Source: Thioalkalivibrio sp. AKL19 (lineage in GTDB: Bacteria; Pseudomonadota; Gammaproteobacteria; Ectothiorhodospirales; Ectothiorhodospiraceae). From it: a DNA stretch of 64,000 nt. The translations under genes and the position numbers were made by a program. Where the stretch lies: the NCBI RefSeq assembly GCF_000420165.1, contig NZ_ATUK01000015.1, forward strand, positions 113,707 to 177,706. Reading direction: 5' to 3'. Shown here one piece after another: positions 10,798 through 19,585 of this stretch. The notes beneath the pieces are model-generated. The model was not told the origin of the DNA. It did no database searches and worked only from the letters and a program-made list of their open reading frames with translations. Numbering within the stretch: the first letter of the stretch is position 1; each line of letters opens with the position of its first letter.

Positions 10798-11343
10798 TCA
10801 GGCTGCGGCTTCGGGCTGTTCGCGTTGCGGGTCGTGGAGTTCGAGGTCGACCATCAGCTCGTTGGCGAGCGCCTCGAGGTCGTCCTGCAGGGTATCCAGA
10901 TCCACGCCTTCGGGGACGCCGAGTTGCGCCTGCGCGTGGAACATCGGTTCGCCGGTCATCGAGGCGGGCTCGCAGGCCGTGTCCAGGGTTTCCACGCCTA
11001 CGCTGTGGCGCGCGAGGACAGCGGTGATGTCCTGCACGATCCCCGGCCGGTCGTGTCCGACCAGATCGAGCATGACGTGATGCCGGACCGGTGCCGAAAT
11101 ATCGCTCCCGCGCTGAATCTGGACCTGCAGCCCATCCCCCTCCAACTCGCGCAGCGCCGATTCCAGGTTGTCGGCAACATCCGTTTCGGCCTCCAGCAGC
11201 ACCACCCCGGCAAACTGCCCGGCCAGCTGCGCCATGCGGCTCTCCAGCCAGTTGCCGCCCGCTGCCCGTGCCCGGGCCGCCACCGCGCTGACCAGCCCCG
11301 GTCGGTCCGGCCCAATCACCGTCAAAATGATCGAAGTCTTCAT
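10798..11343 (-). CDS. Two-ACT-domain regulator, GcvR-like
   Basis: This 181-residue protein is built of two ACT domains. The first starts SIILTVIGPDRPGLVSAVA (about 4-80) and the second HHVMLDLVGHDRPGIVQDI (about 90-165). Each carries the G-x-D-R-P-G turn that binds amino acids. The layout is that of the GcvR family (glycine cleavage system transcriptional repressor accessory) and related ACT proteins. Start at ATG 11343, with GAGG about nine bases upstream. A 290-bp gap to the tatD stop holds no convincing gene. No gcv gene is in the window, so the target is unknown and the GcvR name is only a family label. Confidence 0.82.
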   Translation of the reverse strand: MKTSIILTVIGPDRPGLVSAVAARARAAGGNWLESRMAQLAGQFAGVVLLEAETDVADNLESALRELEGDGLQVQIQRGSDISAPVRHHVMLDLVGHDRPGIVQDITAVLARHSVGVETLDTACEPASMTGEPMFHAQAQLGVPEGVDLDTLQDDLEALANELMVDLELHDPQREQPEAAA

Positions 11344-11633
11344 ACGCACGTCCCTCACGCCAATCGCTTTCGGACCAAACATCCTGCGCGCGGTTGCGAG
11401 CGGAGGCAACGCGGCCACTGGCGGCCCGCAGATTGATGCGGGCAAAGGCATACGGAAGGCATGACGGGGTTGGGCCACGGTAACCATCGGAAAACACCAA
11501 AAAAGGCAACGCAGAGCGGCCCGGTTTCGGGCTTGGGGGCGCGATTTTGGCGTCCAAATTGTCTTGCCGCGGACCACGGGTTCAGGTCTGGCTGGTTGCC
11601 CCAGCCAAGCCCGACCGCTACGGCCCGTGCGCG

Positions 11634-12455
11634 TCAGGCATCCGCGGTTTCGGGGAGGTTGTAGAAGGCGCGGGCGGTGGCGGTGGTGTGGGTGGCGAGT
11701 TCTTCGGTGGTCTCGTCGCGCAGTTTGGCCACGTATTCGCCGATGTGGGGGAGGAAGGCGGGCTCGTTGCGGCGACCGTTGCCGATCTTCTTGCCGGTGC
11801 CCTTGGGCAGGCTGCGCGGCAGGAGGTAGGGTGCGTCGGTCTCGATCATCAGGCGGCCGCGCGGGATGCGCGGGACCAGCGGGTGCAGGTGGTGGCCGCG
11901 GCGTTCGTCGCAGACCCAGCCGGTGATGCCGATGTGGCAGTCGAGGTCGAGGTATTCGGCCAGGGCGTCGGCCTCGCCGGTGAAGCAGTGCACCACTGCG
12001 GCCGGCACCTTGTCGCGCCAGCGGCGCAGGATCTGGGCGAAGTCGTGGTGGGCGTCACGTTCGTGCAGGAACACCGGCAGACCGAGGTCGGTGGCCAGCT
12101 CCAGCTGGGCCTCGAAGGCGCTGCGCTGCTGCGGGCGCGGCGAGTGGTCGCGGTTATAGTCCAGCCCCATTTCGCCCATCGCGACCACATTGGCGTCCGT
12201 GCGGGCGAGGTCACTGAACCGCGCGGCGATCGCGTCGGTCCACTGTCTGGCGAGATGCGGATGCACGCCCAGGGTGGCGCGGCAGCAGTCCGGGTAGCGG
12301 TCGGCGATCTCCAGGCACTTTTCGCTCTGGTGGGCGTCGGCGCCGGTGATCAGCATCCAGGAGACACCGGCCTCGCGGGCGCGCTCGAGGACCTCGTCGC
12401 GTTCCTTGTTGAACGATTCGTGGGTGAGGTTAAAGCAGATATCGATCCATTCCAT
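11634..12455 (-). CDS. tatD: TatD family 3'-5' DNA exonuclease
   Basis: This metal-dependent nuclease has a TIM-barrel amidohydrolase fold and 273 residues. It matches TatD along its length: WIDICFNLTHESF at the start, LGVHPHLARQW, GEMGLDYNRD (metal-binding Glu), FLHERDAHHDF, VVHCFTGEADAL, ITGWVCDERRG and the signature IETDAPYLLPR. TatD proteins degrade DNA ends in repair and peroxide stress; they were once thought to belong to Tat secretion. ATG 12455 is the clear start. The gene is monocistronic here and divergent from pepN across a 438-bp repeat-bearing gap. Confidence 0.94.
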   Translation of the reverse strand: MEWIDICFNLTHESFNKERDEVLERAREAGVSWMLITGADAHQSEKCLEIADRYPDCCRATLGVHPHLARQWTDAIAARFSDLARTDANVVAMGEMGLDYNRDHSPRPQQRSAFEAQLELATDLGLPVFLHERDAHHDFAQILRRWRDKVPAAVVHCFTGEADALAEYLDLDCHIGITGWVCDERRGHHLHPLVPRIPRGRLMIETDAPYLLPRSLPKGTGKKIGNGRRNEPAFLPHIGEYVAKLRDETTEELATHTTATARAFYNLPETADA

Positions 12456-12502
12456 GCGCGGTATGCTAACGGATTGGACGCGTGGTGCCAGTTCCCGGGG
12501 CT

Positions 12503-12818
12503 TTCATTGCGAGGGGTCGCCACCGCCGTGGCACAAAAGCGCGAAGCGCGTTGAACGGCCGCAGGCTGGCCCGAAGGGCGAGCGCAGCGAGTGACTTCCG
12601 TCCGAGACCACTGGAGCTCTCGAACCGCCGCTTCGCCAGCTTCAGGAGATTGCTTCGTCGCCTGCGGCACCTCGCAATGACGGGGGCGGGGAGCACGTCA
12701 TCGCGAGGAGCGCAGCGACGTGGCGATCTGTGGGGGTGGCCCTGCGCTGGGACGGAGAAACGCGGGGGTTTCGGATGGAGGTTGCGACGGCCCCTTGCGG
12801 GGCCTCGCAATGACGGGG
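12503..12818. repeat. Cluster of four short imperfect-palindrome repeats between tatD and pepN
   Basis: The 438-bp gap 12456-12893 has no gene. It holds copies of one 30-40 bp motif in alternating orientation: forward at 12503-12532, reverse at 12648-12682, forward at 12696-12729 and reverse at 12780-12818. The forward form starts GTCATTGCGAGG (or TCATCGCGAGG), has a variable GC-rich core such as AGCGCAGCGACG, and ends GTGGCGATCT. The reverse form starts GATTGC or GGTTGC and ends CTCGCAATGACG. Motifs of this shape are widespread short interspersed repeats in many bacteria. Adjacent opposite copies could form long RNA hairpins. Confidence 0.75.
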
Positions 12819-12893
12819 TGGTGGTCCGGGTTTGGGGCTGAGGCCGCGTCGGCGTGTTAAACCTTGTGCAGTGCTTTTGATTTGGAGTTTGGA

Positions 12894-15527
12894 ATGCGTG
12901 ATGCGAGTCCCCAGGCGGTTTATCTGAGTGACTATCAGCCGCCGGCGTTTTTGGTGGAGCGCCTGGAGCTGGACTTTGATCTGGCGGCGGCAGCCACCGA
13001 GGTGACGACGCGCATGGCGGTGCGGCGCAACCCGGAGGCGGTGGAGCCGGATGCACCGCTGCGGCTGTATGGCGATGGTGTGGAGCTGGTCTCGTTCACG
13101 GTGGACGGCGCCAAGCCGGCCGAGGGTTTGCTGGAACAGGACGCCGAGGGCTTGTTGCTCCATGGCCTGCCGGAGGCCGCGCGGCTGGAGATCGTCAGTC
13201 GTTGCCACCCGGAGCAGAACACTCAGCTTGAGGGCTTGTACGCCTCCAGCGGCAACCTCTGTACCCAGTGCGAGCCGGAGGGATTTCGCCGCATCACGTT
13301 CTTCCCCGATCGGCCGGACGTACTGACAACGTATCGCGTGCGACTGGAGGCGGACCGGGTGCAATACCCGGTACTGCTGGCGAACGGTAACCGGGTGGAG
13401 GCCGGCGAGCTGGACGGTGGCCGGCATTACGCCGTGTGGGAGGACCCGTTCCTCAAGCCGTCGTACCTGTTCGCGCTGGTCGCGGGCGATCTGGCCTGCC
13501 AGCGCGACACCTTCACCACGATGTCCGGGCGTGAGGTGGCGCTCGAGCTGTACGTGGAGGCACACAACGCCGATCGCTGCGACCACGCGCTGGCCTCGCT
13601 GAAGCGCGCGATGCGCTTTGATGAGGAGGCCTTCGGCCGCGAATATGATCTGGATGTGTACATGATCGTCGCGGTGGACGACTTCAATATGGGGGCGATG
13701 GAGAACAAGGGGCTCAACCTGTTCAACGCCAAGTACGTGCTGGCCAGTCCCGACACCGCCACGGATGACGACTTCGTCGCCATCGAGTCGGTGATCGCCC
13801 ACGAGTACTTCCACAACTGGTCGGGCAACCGCGTGACCTGCCGCGACTGGTTCCAGCTGTCGCTGAAGGAGGGGCTCACGGTCTTCCGTGACCAGGAGTT
13901 CACCACCGACTGCACCCTGTTCGGCGTGAAGCGCATCGACGACGTGGCCATGCTGCGCGCTTTCCAGTTCCCGGAGGACGCCGGCCCGCTGGCGCACCCG
14001 GTGCGCCCGGACCACTACGCCGAAATCAACAATTTCTACACCCTGACGGTGTACGAAAAGGGTGCGGAGCTGATCCGCATGCTGCGCACCCTGATCGGGC
14101 GCGAGACCTTCCGCCGCGGACTGGATGTCTATTTCGAGCGCTTCGACGGCCAGGCGGTGACGACCGACGACTTTGTCGCGGTGATGGCCGAGGTCAGCGG
14201 GCGCGACCTGTCCCGTTTCAAGCGCTGGTACACCCAGGCCGGCACGCCGCGAGTGACGGCCGCGACGTCGTTTGACGGCCCCGGCGGCCAGGCGCGCATC
14301 ACGCTCACGCAGGAAACGCCGCCAACTCCAGGGCAGGAGCGCAAGGAGCCGGTCGTGATCCCGATGCGGGTGGCCTTTCTGGATGCCGACGGGCAGCGCA
14401 TCACGGCCCACCAGCAAGGCGGCGAGGTGCAGGACGAGTGGGTGCTGGAATTGAGCGAGCGCGAGCAGACCTTCCGCTTCGAGGCGCTGTCCGATTCGCT
14501 CGCCGCGATCTCCTGGCTGCGCGGCTTCTCCGCCCCGGTGATCCTGAACGCTAACCAGGGCGTGGACGAGCTGGCCCACCTGCTGGCCTATGACGACGAC
14601 GCCTTCGCCCGCTGGGAGGCGGCGCAGACGCTGTTCCGCCGTGCGATCCGGTCACGCATTGACCACGATGCGGCCGACACCGCGCTGGAGGCGGCGATCG
14701 AGCATGCCCTGGCGGCGCTGCTGCGCGACGAGGCGATCGAGCCGGTGCTGCTGGCGACTATCCTGCAGCTGCCGCCGACCCGCGAGCTGGCCGAGCTGTT
14801 CGAGCGCGTGGATCCGGTGCGCCTGCGCAACGAGCGCGACGACTTGGAGAAGCGCCTGTACATGCCGCTGACCGAGGCGATGCAGCAAATCCAGCCGAAG
14901 CTGGATGACGTCGACAACGGTGCGTTCACCGCCGAGGCCATGGGCCGGCGCCAGCTGCGCAACCGGCTGCTGGCGCTGCGCGTCGCCGCGCGCGACCAGG
15001 CCGCGGTGCCGGAGGCCCTGGCGCAGTACCAGAAGGCGCGCAGCCAGACCATGCGCATGGGCGCACTGAACGCGGTCAACGAGCTGGACCACGAGGCGCG
15101 CCAGGTGCTGCTGGCGGATTTCGCAAAGCGCTACCGCGACGATCCGCTGGTGCTGGACAAGTACTTCGGGCTGCAGGCCGGCAGCCAGGTCGCCGGCGGT
15201 TTCGAGCGCCTGGACGCGCTGCTGGAGCACCCCGGCTTTCGCTGGACCAACCCGAACCGCGTGCGCGCGGTGCTCGGGCCGTTCATGGCGCGCAACGAGC
15301 GCCACTTCCACCAGGACGACGGCGAGGGCTACCGCCGCATGGGCGGCTTCGTCGAGAAGCTGGACGCGATGAACCCGCAGACCGCCGCACGCCTGGCCCA
15401 GCCGCTGACGCGCTGGCGCAAGGTGGACACCGCCCGTGGCGAGCAGATGCGCAGGGAACTCGAGCGCCTGGCCGCACTCGAACTCTCGCGCGACCTGCGT
15501 GACGTGATCGAACGCGCGCTGGCGTAG
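12894..15527 (+). CDS. pepN: Aminopeptidase N
   Basis: This M1-family zinc aminopeptidase has 877 residues, close to the 870 of E. coli PepN. It removes N-terminal amino acids from peptides in the cytoplasm. Key motifs are the substrate-anchoring GAMEN (inside DFNMGAMENKGLN), the zinc site HEYFHNW with the downstream Glu in LKEGLTVFRDQEF, and the catalytic Tyr region NFYTLTVYEKGAE. The C-terminal helical domain extends to the end. ATG 12894 is preceded by TTTGGAG at a suitable distance; the frame is open for another 30 bases but with only a TTG. Its promoter must lie within or just after the repeat cluster upstream. Confidence 0.96.
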   Translation: MRDASPQAVYLSDYQPPAFLVERLELDFDLAAAATEVTTRMAVRRNPEAVEPDAPLRLYGDGVELVSFTVDGAKPAEGLLEQDAEGLLLHGLPEAARLEIVSRCHPEQNTQLEGLYASSGNLCTQCEPEGFRRITFFPDRPDVLTTYRVRLEADRVQYPVLLANGNRVEAGELDGGRHYAVWEDPFLKPSYLFALVAGDLACQRDTFTTMSGREVALELYVEAHNADRCDHALASLKRAMRFDEEAFGREYDLDVYMIVAVDDFNMGAMENKGLNLFNAKYVLASPDTATDDDFVAIESVIAHEYFHNWSGNRVTCRDWFQLSLKEGLTVFRDQEFTTDCTLFGVKRIDDVAMLRAFQFPEDAGPLAHPVRPDHYAEINNFYTLTVYEKGAELIRMLRTLIGRETFRRGLDVYFERFDGQAVTTDDFVAVMAEVSGRDLSRFKRWYTQAGTPRVTAATSFDGPGGQARITLTQETPPTPGQERKEPVVIPMRVAFLDADGQRITAHQQGGEVQDEWVLELSEREQTFRFEALSDSLAAISWLRGFSAPVILNANQGVDELAHLLAYDDDAFARWEAAQTLFRRAIRSRIDHDAADTALEAAIEHALAALLRDEAIEPVLLATILQLPPTRELAELFERVDPVRLRNERDDLEKRLYMPLTEAMQQIQPKLDDVDNGAFTAEAMGRRQLRNRLLALRVAARDQAAVPEALAQYQKARSQTMRMGALNAVNELDHEARQVLLADFAKRYRDDPLVLDKYFGLQAGSQVAGGFERLDALLEHPGFRWTNPNRVRAVLGPFMARNERHFHQDDGEGYRRMGGFVEKLDAMNPQTAARLAQPLTRWRKVDTARGEQMRRELERLAALELSRDLRDVIERALA

Positions 15528-15642
15528 GAGTCCAGCCCTCTGGCCGATGGGGTGCAGGATAGGCCCTGATCGCCAAGGGGGCAGCCCCCGATCTGTAGGA
15601 GGCGTGCCCTCTCGCCGATCCGGCGCCGGGGCTTGGTCCGGG

Positions 15643-15724
15643 GGTTGCCGCGTCGCCTTCGGATCCTCGCGACGACGGGGCTGGAAGCTTGTCATCGCGA
15701 GTCGCGAAGCGACGTGGCGATCTC
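15643..15724. repeat. Pair of short imperfect-palindrome repeats downstream of pepN
   Basis: In the 322-bp gap 15528-15849, which has no gene, two copies of the same element found upstream of pepN face each other. One is reverse at 15643-15680 (ending CTCGCGACGACGGGG) and one forward at 15691-15724 (GTCATCGCGAG, core TCGCGAAGCGACG, GTGGCGATCTCC). Just before them a GGGGGCAGCCCCC hairpin near 15577 may help end the pepN transcript. Confidence 0.7.
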
Positions 15725-15811
15725 CGTGGGTGGCCCCGGTGCGGGGCCGTTCGCACGTCGGGGTTGCGTCCGCAGGTGGCTGTGGCTTGTGGTAGGTTGA
15801 TGTCAGGTTAC

Positions 15812-15828
15812 AGGGGTGCGACACCCCT
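15812..15828. promoter_or_regulatory. Perfect inverted repeat upstream of the copper operon
   Basis: AGGGGTG-CGA-CACCCCT is a perfect 7-bp inverted repeat with a 3-base centre. It ends 21 bp before the GTG start of the His-rich first gene of the copper operon. It could be an operator for a metal-responsive regulator or an RNA hairpin in the leader. No -10/-35 pair is obvious beside it. Confidence 0.35.
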
Positions 15829-15849
15829 CGAGACGAGGTTCGGACCGAC

Positions 15850-16314
15850 GTGAAACGGGTCTTCCACCGACTGTTGTGCTGGATGCTGGTGCTGGCGATT
15901 GCCGGCCTGCCGGCGCTGGCCGCGGCTGTGGGTGTGGGTGTGGAAGACGGTCACGCCGGGCACGCGATGCATGGTGCCCAGTTCAAGGGCGACGCCGAGC
16001 ACGGGGCCCACGATCACGGGCGCGACGCTGCCCATCATCACCATGTGCATGGCGACCGGGCGGACCCCGCCGATTCGTCGCAGGGTCCCGATCCTGTGCC
16101 ATCGGGACATTCTCAGGCCAGCGAGTTGCTCGTACATGCCGATTGCGTGGATGCGGCTTGTCTGGCTGCCTGCGCCGCCTGTAGCCACTGTCAGGGCATG
16201 CCGTCCATCACCGGCATGAGTGTGGTGGCGACCGAAGCGCCGGGCGCAAACCTGCATTCCTTTCAGAGCGGTCCTTCCACGGCCGCGTTACACCGCCCTC
16301 CAATCCTCTCCTGA
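15850..16314 (+). CDS. Small exported His-rich protein of the copper operon
   Basis: This 154-residue protein begins with a signal peptide (KR, then hydrophobic LLCWMLVLAIAGLPALAAA, cleavage probably after AAA). The mature part is rich in His (HDHGRDAAHHHHVHG), followed by four Cys in CVDAACLAACAACSHCQGM. His and Cys runs fit copper or zinc binding in the periplasm. Start GTG 15850, with GAGG about a dozen bases upstream. It precedes the TolC-like gene by 130 bp and is probably the first gene of the operon. It has no named family that I recognise. Confidence 0.75.
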   Translation: MKRVFHRLLCWMLVLAIAGLPALAAAVGVGVEDGHAGHAMHGAQFKGDAEHGAHDHGRDAAHHHHVHGDRADPADSSQGPDPVPSGHSQASELLVHADCVDAACLAACAACSHCQGMPSITGMSVVATEAPGANLHSFQSGPSTAALHRPPILS

Positions 16315-16444
16315 TCCCGACTGCCGGCCGTTTGGCCGGTTCCTGCCCGTGCTGCCTGGGTGATCCGCAGCAGCGGGCGGCATGGCCGTGTCGTGCGTTC
16401 GCGCACGGTGCGGAATCGAGTACGGAATCAAGGAGATTTTCACG

Positions 16445-18079
16445 ATGCGAGCGACCCGATTGCTGCTCCCCGTCGTGTCGGTGCTGTTCCTCGCCGGTTG
16501 CGCGGTTACCGCGCCCGAGCTGGACCGGTCCGATCTGGCGGAGGACATCTCGGTGCAGGGGATCGACCTGCCCGAGTCGGAGATGCCCCGACCCTCCGGC
16601 GAGCTGACGCTCGACGAGGCCATTCACCAGTCCATCTGGCGCAACCCGCGCATGCAGCAGGCTTATGCCAAGCTGGATCTGACCGCGGCCGACGTGGTCG
16701 AGGCATCGCAGTTTTCCAACCCCTCGCTGTCGCTGTCGGTGATGCGCCCCGAGGGTGGTGGTGGCAACGAGTACGGTGTTGGCCTGGCCTGGGGGATCTC
16801 CGGGCTGCTGATGCGCGGCTCGCGCCAGGAGATGGCGCAGTCCCACTGGGAGTCCACCCGCCTGCAACTGGCCGAGGGCATCGTTGCCCTGGCCAGCGAT
16901 ACCGAGCGTGCCTGGTATGACGCCGTGGCCGCACGCCAGCGCACCGAGGTTCAGCGCCTGGAGACTCACGCGGCTGATCTGGGCGCGCGTCTGGGCGAGC
17001 GCTTCTATGACGCCGGCAATATGCCGGACCTGCAACGCGCACAGCTGCGTATCCGTGCGGCCGAGGCCCGCCTGAAGCTCGAGGATGCCCGCCAGCGCGA
17101 ACGCGAGGCGCGCCTGCGTCTGGCACATCTGATGGGGCTGCCGGGCGAAGTCCATGACTGGGAGCTGCCGAAGGAGCTGCCGCTGCCCCTGGATACGCTC
17201 GAGGAGCGCCAGGCCCTGGTGGACCAGGCCCTGGAACAGCGCCTGGATCTGCGCGCGCTGGACCATGCCCTGGAGGGACTGACCGAGGGTGTTGCGCTGG
17301 TGCGGCGTTACCGCTGGATGGGCGATATCGAGCCCGGGCTCGAGTTCGAGCGCGAGGGCGACGGGACCCGCCTGTGGGGCGGTGGCATCTCGTTCACCCT
17401 GCCGATCTTCAACCAGAACCAGTCCGGGATTGCCCGTGCCGAGGCGCGACTGGCGGATGGCGAGGCCCGCCGCGAGTCGCTGGTGCAGGCGGTGACCCAT
17501 GACGTGCATCAGCACTTCGAGCGCCTCGCCCACCATCGTGCGCGCTTCGATGTCCTGCAGGACGAGTTGCTGCCGGCCCGCGAGGTCGCGACCGAGCGGC
17601 TGCAGGAGCGCGTGAACTTCATGTTCGACGACGTGTTCGACCTGCTCGCCATCAAGCAGGAGGAACTGGCGGACTGGCAGAAGACCGTCGGGGCCCTGGG
17701 CGACTACTGGCAGGCGCGCGCCGCGCTGGCGCATGCCGTGGCCGGCGAGCTTCCGGGCGGCGAGCCGGGCAGCGCCGGGTATTTCGAGACCTCCGGGCTG
17801 GAACACGACCCCGCGGCGATGGACCACGCCCATCATGGCCACGGTGACCACGGTGACCACGGTGACCACGGTGACCACGGTGACCACGGGGATCACGGAG
17901 ATCACGGAGATCACGGAGATCACGGAGCCCATGGCGGCATGGATCATGGCGAAGGCCACGAAGGCCACGAAGGCCACGAAGGCCACGAAGGCCACGAGGG
18001 CATGGATCACGATGACCACGGTCAGCAGGACCAGGACCACCGCGATCATTCCAACCACGGGCATGGAGGGCATCACTGA
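16445..18079 (+). CDS. TolC/OprM-like outer-membrane lipoprotein with a His-rich repeat tail
   Basis: This 544-residue protein starts with a lipoprotein signal (LFLAGC, Cys19). Residues about 55-440 form the long helical repeats of an outer-membrane efflux protein of the TolC/CusC type (SNPSLSLSVMRPEG, WGGGISFTLPIFNQNQSG, then an ERLAHHRARFDVLQDELLPA helix). From about 459 to the end it becomes a metal-binding tail with nine Gly-Asp-His units, then five Gly-His-Glu units and a final HDDHGQQDQDHRDH stretch. In TolC-type proteins both termini are periplasmic, so the tail should face the periplasm. AAGGAG lies before ATG 16445. Its stop overlaps the oxidase start. No inner-membrane pump or adaptor is encoded alongside. 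Confidence 0.87.
   Translation: MRATRLLLPVVSVLFLAGCAVTAPELDRSDLAEDISVQGIDLPESEMPRPSGELTLDEAIHQSIWRNPRMQQAYAKLDLTAADVVEASQFSNPSLSLSVMRPEGGGGNEYGVGLAWGISGLLMRGSRQEMAQSHWESTRLQLAEGIVALASDTERAWYDAVAARQRTEVQRLETHAADLGARLGERFYDAGNMPDLQRAQLRIRAAEARLKLEDARQREREARLRLAHLMGLPGEVHDWELPKELPLPLDTLEERQALVDQALEQRLDLRALDHALEGLTEGVALVRRYRWMGDIEPGLEFEREGDGTRLWGGGISFTLPIFNQNQSGIARAEARLADGEARRESLVQAVTHDVHQHFERLAHHRARFDVLQDELLPAREVATERLQERVNFMFDDVFDLLAIKQEELADWQKTVGALGDYWQARAALAHAVAGELPGGEPGSAGYFETSGLEHDPAAMDHAHHGHGDHGDHGDHGDHGDHGDHGDHGDHGDHGAHGGMDHGEGHEGHEGHEGHEGHEGMDHDDHGQQDQDHRDHSNHGHGGHH
17843..17995 (+). repeat. Two in-frame 9-bp tandem repeat arrays encoding the His tail
   Basis: 17843-17923 holds nine 9-bp units: five exact GGTGACCAC, one GGGGATCAC and three GGAGATCAC, each encoding Gly-Asp-His. 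After a short spacer, 17951-17995 holds five exact GAAGGCCAC units encoding Glu-Gly-His. Identical neighbouring units at the DNA level suggest recent expansion by slippage. Copy number changes would keep the frame and alter the length of the metal-binding tail. Confidence 0.93.
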
Positions 18080-19479
18080 TGAAACGCCGTAACTTTCTGA
18101 TTGCCGCCAGCGCCCTGCTGCCGGCGACCACCCTGACGCGGGTGATGGCCGAAACCGGCCACGAGCACCACAACGAGGGTGACCAGACGCCGGGCGAACG
18201 CACCGAGCAGGGCTACATGCCGGTGCACACGCCCAATGGCTGGACCCTGCCCTACACGATGAACGACGGGGTGAAGGAGTTTCACCTGGTGGCCGAGGAG
18301 ATCGAGCACGAGTTCGCGCCGGGTTCGGTGGCCAAGTGCTGGGGCTACAACGGCACCACGCCGGGGCCAACGATCGAGGCGGTGGAGGGCGATCGTGTCC
18401 GCATCTACGTGACCAACCGGCTGCCCGAGTACACCTCGGTGCACTGGCACGGCATCCACCTGCCCTCGGGCATGGACGGGGTGAAGGGCGTGACCCAGCC
18501 GCCGATCCACCCGGGCGAGACCTTCGTCTACGAGTTCGAGCTGAACCAGCACGGCACGCACATGTACCACCCGCATGCGGACGAGATGGTGCAGATGGCG
18601 ATGGGGATGATGGGTATGTTCATCATCCATCCGAGGGATGGCGAGATCGAGCCGGTGGACCGCGACTACGCGATCCTGTTGCACAACTGGGGTCTGCATC
18701 CCGGTACGCGCACGCCGGATCCGTCGATCATGGTGGACTTCGACCTGTGGTCGATGAACTCCAAGGTGTTCCCGGCCATCGACTCGCTGGTGGCGAAGAC
18801 CGGCGAGCGGGTGCGTATCCGCATGGGCAATCTGTCGATGTGGAACCACCCGATGCACGTGCACGGGGTGTCGTTCGAGGTCACCGGCTCCGATGGCGGG
18901 CGCTGGCCACGCAACCAGTGGCGCAAGGAGACCACCGAGATCGTGGGGGTCGGGCAGACCCGCGATGTGGAGTTCGTCGCGCCGCCGGGCGACTGGGCCT
19001 TCCACTGCCACATGTCGCATCACACCATGAACCCGATGGGGCACGGTATTGCCAACCCGCTGGGGGTGGATCAGTCCGGTATCGAGGAAGAGATCCGCTC
19101 GATCCTGCCCGGCTACATGGCGATGGGCGAGCACGGCATGGCCGACCACCAGGAGCACACTGATGGCGGGCACATGCAGGGACCCGAGAACACCCTGGCG
19201 ATGGCCATGGGGCAGGGCCCGTTCGGCAGCATCGGCATGGGCGGGATGTTCACCCTGATCAAGGTCCGCGACGACCTGGAGCCGGGCGACTTCCGTGACC
19301 CGGGCTGGTACTGGCATCCGGAAGGCGAGGTCGCCAGAAGGGTCAGCGATGACCCGGACTTCGGCGATCCGGTGCGCCGCGGCAAGCTTGCCGGCGAGGG
19401 CTCGGACGCGCTGCCGACCCCCAGTCGCGACGCGAACGGCCATGGCGGTCACGGGGGGCATGGAGGCCACGACCACTAA
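18079..19479 (+). CDS. Tat-exported multicopper oxidase
   Basis: This 466-residue periplasmic multicopper oxidase has a twin-arginine signal (MKRRNFLIAAS, residues 1-24). The four copper-ligand motifs are present: HWHG at 122-125, HMYHPH at 161-166, HPMHVHG at 257-263 and HCHMSHHTMNPM at 309-320. In the last, Cys310, His315 and Met320 should form the type 1 site. Met-rich (QMAMGMMGM) and His-rich (GHGGHGGHGGHDH) segments add copper binding. Such enzymes oxidise Cu(I) to the less toxic Cu(II). The ATG overlaps the TolC-like stop by one base (TGATG). Confidence 0.92.
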   Translation: MKRRNFLIAASALLPATTLTRVMAETGHEHHNEGDQTPGERTEQGYMPVHTPNGWTLPYTMNDGVKEFHLVAEEIEHEFAPGSVAKCWGYNGTTPGPTIEAVEGDRVRIYVTNRLPEYTSVHWHGIHLPSGMDGVKGVTQPPIHPGETFVYEFELNQHGTHMYHPHADEMVQMAMGMMGMFIIHPRDGEIEPVDRDYAILLHNWGLHPGTRTPDPSIMVDFDLWSMNSKVFPAIDSLVAKTGERVRIRMGNLSMWNHPMHVHGVSFEVTGSDGGRWPRNQWRKETTEIVGVGQTRDVEFVAPPGDWAFHCHMSHHTMNPMGHGIANPLGVDQSGIEEEIRSILPGYMAMGEHGMADHQEHTDGGHMQGPENTLAMAMGQGPFGSIGMGGMFTLIKVRDDLEPGDFRDPGWYWHPEGEVARRVSDDPDFGDPVRRGKLAGEGSDALPTPSRDANGHGGHGGHGGHDH

Positions 19480-19501
19480 TCTCCGGTATGGAAAACCGGC
19501 C

Positions 19502-19523
19502 GGAGGGTCCAGTTGGACCCTCC
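19502..19523 (+). terminator. Hairpin after the multicopper oxidase gene
   Basis: GGAGGGTCC-AGTT-GGACCCTCC is a perfect 9-bp stem with a 4-base loop. It lies 22 bp past the oxidase stop and 62 bp before copC. There is no T-run, so it may attenuate or stabilise the upstream mRNA rather than fully terminate. Confidence 0.5.
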
Positions 19524-19585
19524 GTGTTACCCACACCTGTTTCAAACAACGTTTGCCACACGGCTAAACAACAAGAGGACACGAC

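Noticed and set aside
12456..12893. Open frames in the repeat-bearing gap before pepN
   Set aside because: They are fragments across palindromic repeats with no start signal or homology.
17843..17995. Possible CRISPR array
   Set aside because: Units are 9 bp with no spacers and stay in frame within a coding region.
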